Origin: Nocardioides sp. CER19
Lineage (GTDB): Bacteria > Actinomycetota > Actinomycetes > Propionibacteriales > Nocardioidaceae
DNA: 64,000 bases
Direction: 5' to 3'
Assembly (NCBI RefSeq): GCF_029846275.1
Contig: NZ_JARVWS010000004.1
Coordinates: forward strand, 186,001 to 250,000
The position numbers were made by a program, and so were the translations under genes. This document shows positions 51,010 to 60,103 of the stretch, one piece after another. Under the pieces are notes generated by a model. The model ran no database searches. It worked only from the letters and a program-made list of their open reading frames with translations, and had not been told where the DNA came from. Each line of letters starts with the position of its first letter. The first letter of the stretch is position 1.

Positions 51010-52157
51010 CCGGCCGGCTGCGGGCGCTGCTCGACGAGCGGGTAAACGCCCTCTCCTTCGCCCCACCTGACCTGCCGCGCATCGTCGCGGAGGCCGGCCT
51101 CCGGGCACGCCGGCGCCGCCTCCGGGCTCTCACCGCGACCGCCGCGGGGCTCGCGGTCGTGGCGGTGACGGTCGGCGGCGCGGCCCTGGTCGGGAGAGCG
51201 CGACACGACGGCGCCGAGGTCGCCACGGGCGGCGGCATCGCCGACCCCGTGACCTGGTCACGCGGGTCGGTCATCCACGTCGGGCCCGACCGCATCGACG
51301 TCGGGTTCACCGTGCACGGCTTCGTCCGCACCTCGTCGGGCTTCGCGGTCATGGACGGCCACCGCTCCGTCTGGTCGGTGACTGACGCCGGGCAGCACCG
51401 GGTCGGTGAGGTCGGCGACCAGCAGCGCCTCGTCGCGGACCGCAACGGGACGCTGGTCGCCTGGATCGGCCCGGACCGCGAGCTCGTCGTCTACGACCAG
51501 CTCACCGCCCGGACCCGCGGCTTCCCCGATGCGCGGGGGGCGACTGCGGGAGGAGGGGTTCTGGCGCTCGACCGGCGCACCGTCTACTGGCGCAACAGCG
51601 GAGGTGTGGTCGCCGTCGATGTCGACACCGGAGCCGTGACAGCCGTCGCCGGCTCCTGGTTGCAGCTGTACGACGCGAAGAACTCGATGCTCGCGTTCAC
51701 CGACGGGACCGGCGACCTCAAGGTGGGGTCCTCCGTCGCCGGCGCGGCGACCCTCGCGACCTGGTCGGCCGACCCGCACCACGGCGACGAGCCGGTCGTG
51801 CTCTCCCCCTCCGGCCGGTGGACGGCGGTCGCCCACATCCATGTCGCCGACTCGGGCGACGACCACGAGATCGAGTCGCGCCTGATCGTCTACGACGACC
51901 GCACGGCCGAGACGACGACGCTCCGCCTGCCCGGTGGCCCGTGGGTCGCCGTGCCGAGCGTCTGGCTCGGCGACGCGACCCTGCAGGTCCTCGGGCTGTT
52001 CGGCAACCCGCCGTTCACCGGCGACACCGTCGATCCGTCGCTGTTCCGCTGCACGCTGCCGAAGGGCTCGTGCGTGCGGGTCGTCCGGGTCGGTCGGGTC
52101 GGCGCGAGCTCCGGCATCGCCACCCTGCCGGACGGGGACTGGACCTCCGGCGACTGA
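51006..52157 (+). CDS. Membrane beta-propeller protein, putative anti-sigma partner 2
   Basis: A 383-residue protein. A cytoplasmic N-terminus (LRALLDERVNALSFAPPDL) and basic RRRRLRAL precede one membrane segment (TATAAGLAVVAVTVGGAALVG, ~42-62). An extracellular propeller-like region has repeated blades (GTLVAWIGPDRELVVYDQLT; AFTDGTGDLKVGSSVAG; LSPSGRWTAVAHIHV). It lacks the C-terminal membrane segment of its paralogue at 31608. It is translationally coupled to the sigma factor (GTGA) and probably regulates it, though no known anti-sigma motif is present. Four Cys near the end (FRCTLPKGSCV) could form a disulfide. Confidence 0.8.
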   Translation: MTGRLRALLDERVNALSFAPPDLPRIVAEAGLRARRRRLRALTATAAGLAVVAVTVGGAALVGRARHDGAEVATGGGIADPVTWSRGSVIHVGPDRIDVGFTVHGFVRTSSGFAVMDGHRSVWSVTDAGQHRVGEVGDQQRLVADRNGTLVAWIGPDRELVVYDQLTARTRGFPDARGATAGGGVLALDRRTVYWRNSGGVVAVDVDTGAVTAVAGSWLQLYDAKNSMLAFTDGTGDLKVGSSVAGAATLATWSADPHHGDEPVVLSPSGRWTAVAHIHVADSGDDHEIESRLIVYDDRTAETTTLRLPGGPWVAVPSVWLGDATLQVLGLFGNPPFTGDTVDPSLFRCTLPKGSCVRVVRVGRVGASSGIATLPDGDWTSGD

Positions 52158-52163
52158 CCGCGA

Positions 52164-52799
52164 TCAGACCGAGGCGGAGCGCTGCGGCACGGGAGCGTGC
52201 CAGTGCCGCCACATGGCGAGCGTCCGCCAGACGAAGCACAGGCCGCCGCCGACGATCGCGACCGTCGTCGTACCGAACCCGGCCTCGGGCCCGAACGCCG
52301 CCACCGCCGCCCCGGCCGCTGTCGGGATGGCGTAGAGCTCGCCGCGCTGCATCACGACCGGGACGCGGCTCGTCAGCATGTCGCGCACCATGCCACCCCC
52401 GATGCCCGTGACCAGGCCCATCAGCGTCGAGGGCAGGGGGCCGAGGCCGTAGTCCAGAGCCTTGAGCGCGCCGGCGACGCCGAACAGGGCCAAGCCGGCC
52501 GCGTCGAAGACGTTCATCGTCTTCTCGAGCCTGCCGAGCGTGGGGTGGAACCAGAACGTGAGCAGGCCGGCACCGACGGGCACGAGCAGGTAGCGCCAGT
52601 CCTGGAGCGCCGCCGGCGGGGAGGCGCCGATGAGGACGTCCCGGATGAAGCCGCCGCCCAGCCCGGTCGCGAGCGCCAGGACGAGGACGCCGAACACGTC
52701 GAGCTCCTTGCGGACGCCGACGAGCGCGCCCGTGACGGCGAACACGAAGATGCCCACCAGATCGGTGACGATCAGGGTCGTCGAGTGCTCCGGCGCCAC
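52164..52799 (-). CDS. UPF0126 / TRIC-like membrane protein
   Basis: A 211-residue protein with about seven membrane segments made of two repeats. Each repeat holds the family glycine-kink motif before Arg-Asp: GLGGGFIRDVL (~46) and GIGGGMVRDML (~132). Bacterial members are related to TRIC cation channels, and some are annotated as glycine transporters, so function is open. GTG 52799 is supported by TACCGT (52811-52806) 6 nt upstream. It is convergent with propeller 2 (6 bp apart) and divergent from sepH. Confidence 0.9.
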   Translation of the reverse strand: MAPEHSTTLIVTDLVGIFVFAVTGALVGVRKELDVFGVLVLALATGLGGGFIRDVLIGASPPAALQDWRYLLVPVGAGLLTFWFHPTLGRLEKTMNVFDAAGLALFGVAGALKALDYGLGPLPSTLMGLVTGIGGGMVRDMLTSRVPVVMQRGELYAIPTAAGAAVAAFGPEAGFGTTTVAIVGGGLCFVWRTLAMWRHWHAPVPQRSASV

Positions 52800-52915
52800 G
52801 TGAGGACGGTAACGGTGGTGGCGGCGGCAGTTGCGCGGCACGCCGCGTGGCGCGCCCAGATCGGCGTGCGTGCTGTCGTAAGGTGGCGGCACCCGACGAG
52901 CAAGAGACGAAGAGG

Positions 52916-53917
52916 ATGTCCGCCGAAGAGCTGCCCCACCTGATGACACCGGGCCCGGATCCGGGCCCGGCCCGACCCGATGCGTCGGGTAGTCCTCGGC
53001 AGCTCACCCCCGTCACGGTGACCCGGGACGGGTCGAGGCTGCTCCTCGTCGACCAGGACGGCAACGAGTTCGTCATCGCGGTCGACGACAGTCTCCGCAC
53101 GGCCGTCCCGACACCCCAGGCGGCGGCCGACCAGTCTCGGCGATCGGAGAAGACGTCCATGAGCACACCCACCCTGCGACCCCGCGACATCCAGGCCCGC
53201 ATCCGCTCCGGCGAGAGCCCCGAGTCGGTCGCCGACGCCGCCGGCACCAGCGTCGAGAAGATCATGCCGTTCGCGGCCCCGGTCATCGCCGAGCGCGAGC
53301 ACACCGCCGAGCGCGCCCTCAAGGCGTCCGTACGCCGCCGCCCCGGCGAGCCGGCGGGCACCGCCCGCACCCTGGGCGAGGCCGTCGCCGGCCACCTGCG
53401 CGCCATCGACGTCGACACCGAGTCGGTCGAGTGGGACTCGTGGCGCCGCAGCGACGGCCGCTGGTCGCTGGTCGCGCTCTACTCGACACCGGCCCGGTCC
53501 GGAACCGCCGAGCTCACCTTCGACCCGCCGGGCAACTTCGTCTCGCTCGACAACGACGACGCCCGCTGGCTGGTGGGTGACGTCATCGTCCCCGAGGTCC
53601 AGGTGGAGCCGGTCCGCGACGACCTCGCGCAGGCCCGCGAGCGCCGCCTGACGCCCGTGACGGTCCAGGAGCCGGTCGAGGACGCGCTGCCCATGGACGA
53701 GCCGCTGGAGGCGTTCCTCCCGGAGGCCCCGGTCGCGCCTGCTGGGCCTGCCGCGCCCGAGCAGGTGGACGAGGCCCCCGCCGCCGAGGCCGAGCGGGAG
53801 CCCGAGGCCGCCCCGGCGCCCGAGCCGCCCGCCCGACGTACGCCGGCCAAGAAGCGCGGCCGCGCCTCGGTCCCGTCCTGGGACGAGATCATGTTCGGCG
53901 GCGGCACGGCCGACTGA
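52916..53917 (+). CDS. sepH: SepH-like cell division protein (DUF3071)
   Basis: A 333-residue protein. The N-terminal DUF3071 domain (LTPVTVTRDGSRLLLVDQDG, LRPRDIQARIRSGESPESVADAAGT, VEKIMPFAAPVIAEREHTAE, written as separate blocks) contains a helix-turn-helix-like element. WDSWRRSDGRWSLVALYSTP follows. The C-terminal third is acidic and Pro/Ala-rich, then basic (RRTPAKKRGRASVPSWDEIMFGG), the conserved tail. In Streptomyces SepH binds and stimulates FtsZ at the septum. AGAGG lies immediately before the ATG. Compared with known SepH, an insertion of ~35 residues (TAVPTPQAAADQSRRSEKTS) splits the N-terminal domain. Confidence 0.9.
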   Translation: MSAEELPHLMTPGPDPGPARPDASGSPRQLTPVTVTRDGSRLLLVDQDGNEFVIAVDDSLRTAVPTPQAAADQSRRSEKTSMSTPTLRPRDIQARIRSGESPESVADAAGTSVEKIMPFAAPVIAEREHTAERALKASVRRRPGEPAGTARTLGEAVAGHLRAIDVDTESVEWDSWRRSDGRWSLVALYSTPARSGTAELTFDPPGNFVSLDNDDARWLVGDVIVPEVQVEPVRDDLAQARERRLTPVTVQEPVEDALPMDEPLEAFLPEAPVAPAGPAAPEQVDEAPAAEAEREPEAAPAPEPPARRTPAKKRGRASVPSWDEIMFGGGTAD

Positions 53918-53961
53918 CGCCAGCTCTCCGCCCCACTCGCCTGCTGACAGAATGACCCCTC

Positions 53962-54621
53962 GTGGCTGAACTGCGCTTCTACACCGGTCCGATGGACTCC
54001 GGAAAGAGCACCCTGGCCCTGCAGACCAACCACAACCACGCCGCTCGCGGCCGCGCCGGCCGCATCTTCACCGCGCACGACCGAGCCGGCTCGGCGCTGG
54101 TCTCTAGCCGACTCGGGCTCACCCACGACGCGGTCGAGGTCGACCCCACGTTCGACTTCTGGCGCTACACCGTCGATGCGCTGACGCACGGCGCGCGGAT
54201 CGACTACTTCATCTGCGACGAGGCGCAGTTCTACACGGCGGCGCAGATCGAGGACCTCGCGAAGATCGTCGACGAGCTGCAGATCGACATCTTCTGCTTC
54301 GGCATCCTCACCGACTTCCGGACCCGCCTCTTCGAGGGATCGGCCCGACTCGTCGAGCTCGCGGACTCCACCCAGGTGCTGCAGGTCGAGGCGTTGTGCT
54401 GGTGCGGCAAGCGGGCGACCCACAACGCGCGGGTCGAGGACGGGATCATGGTGACCGAGGGCGAGGTCATCGTCGTCGGCGACACCGACGACCTCCCCGC
54501 CGCCCACCGGCCCGGCGTCGTCACCTACGAGGTGCTCTGCCGCCAGCACCACCGTCGCCAGCTCACCGCCGCCCGCGCCAAGGCCGTCTCCCTCTCCGCC
54601 GAGCCGCTCCCCTTCGACTGA
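53962..54621 (+). CDS. tdk: Thymidine kinase
   Basis: A 219-residue type II thymidine kinase. The P-loop is GPMDSGKS (9-16), the catalytic Asp-Glu motif is FICDEAQFY (~80-88), the lasso region has FRTRLFEGS, and the structural zinc site is CWCGK with a later CRQHH. It phosphorylates thymidine in the salvage pathway. GTG 53962 begins MAELRFY; a CAGAAT hexamer 8 nt upstream suggests leaderless transcription. It lies 44 bp after sepH. Its 3' end is followed by a large inverted array of 22-bp repeats. Confidence 0.95.
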   Translation: MAELRFYTGPMDSGKSTLALQTNHNHAARGRAGRIFTAHDRAGSALVSSRLGLTHDAVEVDPTFDFWRYTVDALTHGARIDYFICDEAQFYTAAQIEDLAKIVDELQIDIFCFGILTDFRTRLFEGSARLVELADSTQVLQVEALCWCGKRATHNARVEDGIMVTEGEVIVVGDTDDLPAAHRPGVVTYEVLCRQHHRRQLTAARAKAVSLSAEPLPFD

Positions 54622-54631
54622 CCTCCGAGAC

Positions 54632-54867
54632 CCGGGTTCCTGCCCGTCGAGTTTGGCCTTCCTGCCCCTCGAGATCGGGCTTGTCGCCCCTCGAGATCGG
54701 GCTTTTCGCCCCTCGAGATCCGGATTGTCGCCCCGCGAGACCAGGGCAGGTACGCCGAACTCGACCCGCACGTACGCCGAACTCGACCGGCACGAACGCC
54801 GAACTCGACGGGCAGGAACGCCAAACTCGACGGGCAAGAAGGCCAAACTCGACGGGCACGAACCCGG
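54632..54867. repeat. 236-bp inverted repeat made of ten 22-bp units
   Basis: Ten units of exactly 22 bp fill 54641-54860. Units 1-5 share the core GCCC-TCGAG (for example TGCCCGTCGAGTTTGGCC). Units 6-10 are in the opposite orientation, with the core AACTCGACGGGCA. The whole block is therefore a palindrome centred near 54749.5, with outer arms CCGGGTTC (54632-54639) and GAACCCGG (54860-54867). The outermost 44 bp of each arm match at about 40 positions. Units 2-4 match the block at 20740-20806. It sits between the convergent tdk and phosphodiesterase genes; the frames through it are not coding. Confidence 0.92.
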
Positions 54868-54876
54868 ACGTCGGGG

Positions 54877-56025
54877 TCAGTCGACCAGGAGGGGGATGAG
54901 CATCTCGTCGGGGGTCAGGGAGCCGTGCAGGCCGACCAGGGTGGCCTCGTAGGGGAAGTTGGCTGTCGAGATGACGGCGAAGTCGCCGCGCGAGGCGACG
55001 ATGACGTCGCCCATCCGGGGCAGCACCGAAGGCGAGACCTGGCCGAACCAGCCGCGGCCGATCGCTTCTTCACGGGTGAGCACGGTCGCCTGCTCCGCCA
55101 GCACCTGGCGCCAGGTGGCGGCGACGTCGGCGACGGCGCCGCGGTGGCAGTAGAGGTGGCGGAAACGGGCCTCCCCGCCGAGCAGAGCGAGCCCGTCGCG
55201 CAGCGCTGCCGACTCCGGGTGCTCGTCGACGTCGAGCCGGGACTCCGCCGGCGAGTCGATCATGCCGTGGTCGGCGAGCACGAGGAGCCGCACCGACCGG
55301 GGCAGCGCATCGCGCAGCTGCTCGGCCTCGGCGTCGATCATCGACAGCTGCTGCAGCCACTGCCGTGACGCGAGGCCGTAGCGGTGCCCGGTCCAGTCGA
55401 GGTCGCCGTCGTAGAGGTAGGTCAGCGACCTCGGCTCGGCGGAGGCCGCGACGGCGGCGGCGATCCGCTCACCCACGCGGTCGGCGCCGACGTAGTCGGC
55501 CCCCCGCTGGGCCGCCTCGGTGAGCCCGGTGCCCTGGAACTCGCGCTTGTTGACCACCGTGACCGACGAGCCGAGCCCGCGCAGCCTCTGGAACGCGGTC
55601 GGGTTCGGCTGCCACACGTGCGGGTCGACGTCCTTGCTCCACTGCAGCGCGTTGAGCAGGTGGTCGGTGCCCGGGATCCGGCTCGTGAAGCCGACGATCC
55701 CGTGCCCGCCGGGCGTCAGCCCGGTGCCGAGCGAGGTCAGGCTCGTCGCCGTCGTCGACGGCACCCCCGCCGTGCCGGGCTCGCTGACGTCGAGCAGCGA
55801 GGAGAGGTACGGCGCCGCGTGCGCGTAGCGCGCCAGCAGCCGGGCCCCGAGCCCGTCGACGAGGAAGACGACGTAGGACGCGGCCTCGGGCAGGACCAGC
55901 CCCGACCGGGTCATCCCGTCGGTCCCGACCGCCGCGGCGACCGCCGGCACGACGTCGCCCAGCGACCTGACGCCGTACGCCGGCTCGACGAACCCGGCGG
56001 CGCCGGGCTCGGGTCTGCCGCTCAC
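54877..56025 (-). CDS. Alkaline phosphatase superfamily / nucleotide pyrophosphatase-like protein
   Basis: A 382-residue protein of the phosphodiesterase/nucleotide pyrophosphatase group. The metal-binding N-terminal motif is VFLVDGLGARLL (~50), and the nucleophile region is VPSTTATSLTSLGTGLTPGGHG (~89-110), with Thr as the likely nucleophile. DGDLDWTGHRYG and LLVLADHGMID provide the further Asp/His metal ligands. It probably hydrolyses a phosphodiester or phosphonate; the substrate is unknown. No signal peptide is seen. GTG 56025 overlaps the stop of the DUF5998 gene (GTGA). Its stop codon and the following bases belong to a segment shared with the tesB 3' end. Confidence 0.88.
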   Translation of the reverse strand: MSGRPEPGAAGFVEPAYGVRSLGDVVPAVAAAVGTDGMTRSGLVLPEAASYVVFLVDGLGARLLARYAHAAPYLSSLLDVSEPGTAGVPSTTATSLTSLGTGLTPGGHGIVGFTSRIPGTDHLLNALQWSKDVDPHVWQPNPTAFQRLRGLGSSVTVVNKREFQGTGLTEAAQRGADYVGADRVGERIAAAVAASAEPRSLTYLYDGDLDWTGHRYGLASRQWLQQLSMIDAEAEQLRDALPRSVRLLVLADHGMIDSPAESRLDVDEHPESAALRDGLALLGGEARFRHLYCHRGAVADVAATWRQVLAEQATVLTREEAIGRGWFGQVSPSVLPRMGDVIVASRGDFAVISTANFPYEATLVGLHGSLTPDEMLIPLLVD

Positions 56026-56603
56026 GCGGTGTGCGTCCGTGCGGAGAGCGCCTCGGCGAAGGCCAGCAGGCCGGCGACCGCGTCCGCGCCGTCCGCGGCC
56101 GCGGACACGCGCAGGGAGAAGTCGTCGGACGACAGGACGCCGGTGTAGCCGTGGTCGGCGTCGCACTGCGGGTCGGAGCAGCCGGCCGGCTCGAGGTCGA
56201 CGCGGGAGACGCCGCCCCAGCCGATCGTCATGACGACCTCGGCGGGCGCGGCCGACCCGCTGCTCGGGTTGGCGACCATCCGGGTGATGACCACCGACTT
56301 CACCGCGCTGAGCCGGACGGCCTCGGTCGAGGTCGAGGTGTAGGGCTCGGGCAGCAGGTCGTCGCCGGGGTTCTCGTCGGTGTGGGCGAGGATCAGGCGG
56401 GTCGGGGTCACCACGATGACCGACAGGTGGCGGCGCACCTCGTCGTGGTCGAACGTCGGCTCGTGGTGCACGAAGAACGAGAGGACCTGCTCCCCCGCCA
56501 CGGCCGAACGGACGCCGTCGGCGACGACCTCCGGGTAGTAGCCGGTGCGGTCGATCGCCTGCCGCAGCTCGAAGGCGCGGTCGTTGATGCGGGTCGTGCT
56601 CAT
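56022..56603 (-). CDS. DUF5998-like actinobacterial protein
   Basis: A 193-residue soluble protein conserved in actinobacteria. Visible segments are LRQAIDRTGYYPEVVADGV, VLSFFVHHEPTFDHDEVRRHL, VIVVTPTRLILAHTDENPG and SAVKSVVITRMVANPSS. A Cys pair with acidic residues (GCSDPQCDADHGYTG) looks like a small metal-binding turn. The family name is from memory and the function is unknown. CAGACT lies 7 nt before the ATG as a weak -10. It is coupled by overlap to the downstream phosphatase-superfamily gene, so the two may act together. Confidence 0.8.
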   Translation of the reverse strand: MSTTRINDRAFELRQAIDRTGYYPEVVADGVRSAVAGEQVLSFFVHHEPTFDHDEVRRHLSVIVVTPTRLILAHTDENPGDDLLPEPYTSTSTEAVRLSAVKSVVITRMVANPSSGSAAPAEVVMTIGWGGVSRVDLEPAGCSDPQCDADHGYTGVLSSDDFSLRVSAAADGADAVAGLLAFAEALSARTHTA

Positions 56604-56625
56604 GGGGCTCAGTCTGTCACGCAGG

Positions 56626-59325
<2,700 letters not shown>

Positions 59326-59366
59326 GGCAGAAATCTATCGGGCGCCCGTTACGCCCCGGAGTCCAA

Positions 59367-59396
59367 CGGGAGTCAGCGGGAGTCAGCGGGAGTCAA
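59367..59396. repeat. Three 10-bp tandem repeats over a stop codon
   Basis: CGGGAGTCA(G/A) occurs three times in tandem. On the minus strand this reads TGACTCCCG at 10-bp steps, so TGA appears in all three frames, beginning with the stop codon of the reductase gene at 59393. It may be a slippage product or a translation barrier. Confidence 0.7.
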
Positions 59397-59968
59397 TGGA
59401 CGACCGGGTAGCGCAGGTGCAGCACGCGATCGCCCCGGACGACCACGTCCGGGTCCCCGAGCATGACCTGGCCGTCGACCTCGCCGAAGTAGCGCTTGCC
59501 GCTGCCGAACACGACCGGAACGACGTCCATCGCGACCTCGTCCACCAGGCCCGCGGCGAGCGCCTGGCCGCCGATGTTGCCGGCCGTGATCGCCACGGTC
59601 CGATCGCCTGCCCTCCGCTTCGCCTCGACCACGGCGTCGGGCACGTTGTCGAAGAACGGTACGTCGGCCTCCGGGTGCCACCCGTCGGGCTTGGGCCGGT
59701 GCGAGACGACGAGCAGGTGGTTGCCCGCGGGCGGCTTGCCCGACCACCCGTCGGTCTGGTCGAACAGGCGGCGCCCCATGACGGTGGCACCGATGGCGTC
59801 CCACATGGGTCGCGTGTAGCCGTAGGAGGCCGCCGAGAGCTTCATGCCGAGGTGGCCCAGCTCGTGGTCCCCGTTGAAGTACCAGTCGAACAGGGGACCG
59901 ACCTGGTCGTTGTCGTCGGCGATGAACCCGTCGACCGAGACCACCGCGTGCATGACCACCTTGGACAT
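59393..59968 (-). CDS. RibD C-terminal / dihydrofolate reductase family protein
   Basis: A 191-residue protein with the DHFR-like fold of the RibD C-terminal family: VVMHAVVSVDGFIADDND at the N-terminus, ATVMGRRLFDQTDGW, TVAITAGNIGGQALAAGLVDEV (cofactor loop GNIGGQ) and VPVVFGSGKRYFGEV. Members of this group are NADPH reductases of unknown substrate, distinct from true DHFR or RibD. ATG 59968 follows AAAGGAG by 6 nt, one of the best ribosome binding sites in the window. Its upstream region carries several CTCAAC/GTTGAG dyads, suggesting specific regulation. Confidence 0.9.
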   Translation of the reverse strand: MSKVVMHAVVSVDGFIADDNDQVGPLFDWYFNGDHELGHLGMKLSAASYGYTRPMWDAIGATVMGRRLFDQTDGWSGKPPAGNHLLVVSHRPKPDGWHPEADVPFFDNVPDAVVEAKRRAGDRTVAITAGNIGGQALAAGLVDEVAMDVVPVVFGSGKRYFGEVDGQVMLGDPDVVVRGDRVLHLRYPVVH

Positions 59969-59981
59969 CCCGAGCTCCTTT

Positions 59982-60044
59982 CTCAACTTCCTGGTTGAGC
60001 ACGACTCAACACCGCTCAGCACCCGTTGTCAACCGATCGGTTGA
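59982..60044. promoter_or_regulatory. Cluster of CTCAAC/GTTGAG dyads upstream of the reductase and parC
   Basis: CTCAAC (59982-59987), GTTGAG (59994-59999) and CTCAAC (60005-60010) form two overlapping inverted repeats. A perfect 16-bp palindrome TCAACCGATCGGTTGA (60029-60044) follows. All carry the TCAAC half-site, so one dimeric repressor with several sites is likely. They lie just upstream of the reductase gene on the minus strand and 60-120 bp upstream of parC. Confidence 0.65.
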
Positions 60045-60103
60045 GAAAGTCCAGCGGCGTGGCGGGCGACGAACCGTCGGCACCGCCAGGGACAATGACG
60101 CCC

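Noticed and set aside
53479..54846. 455-codon minus-strand frame across sepH, tdk and the repeats
   Set aside because: It is antisense to two well-supported genes and has low-complexity Ser/Gly/Arg composition.
54641..54860. CRISPR array
   Set aside because: Units are directly abutting with no spacers, the orientation flips in the middle, and no cas gene is present.
54653..54952. Open frames of ~97-99 codons on both strands through the 22-bp array
   Set aside because: They arise from the repeat period and GC content; 22 bp is not a multiple of 3, and the products are Arg/Ser/Thr-rich with no start signal.
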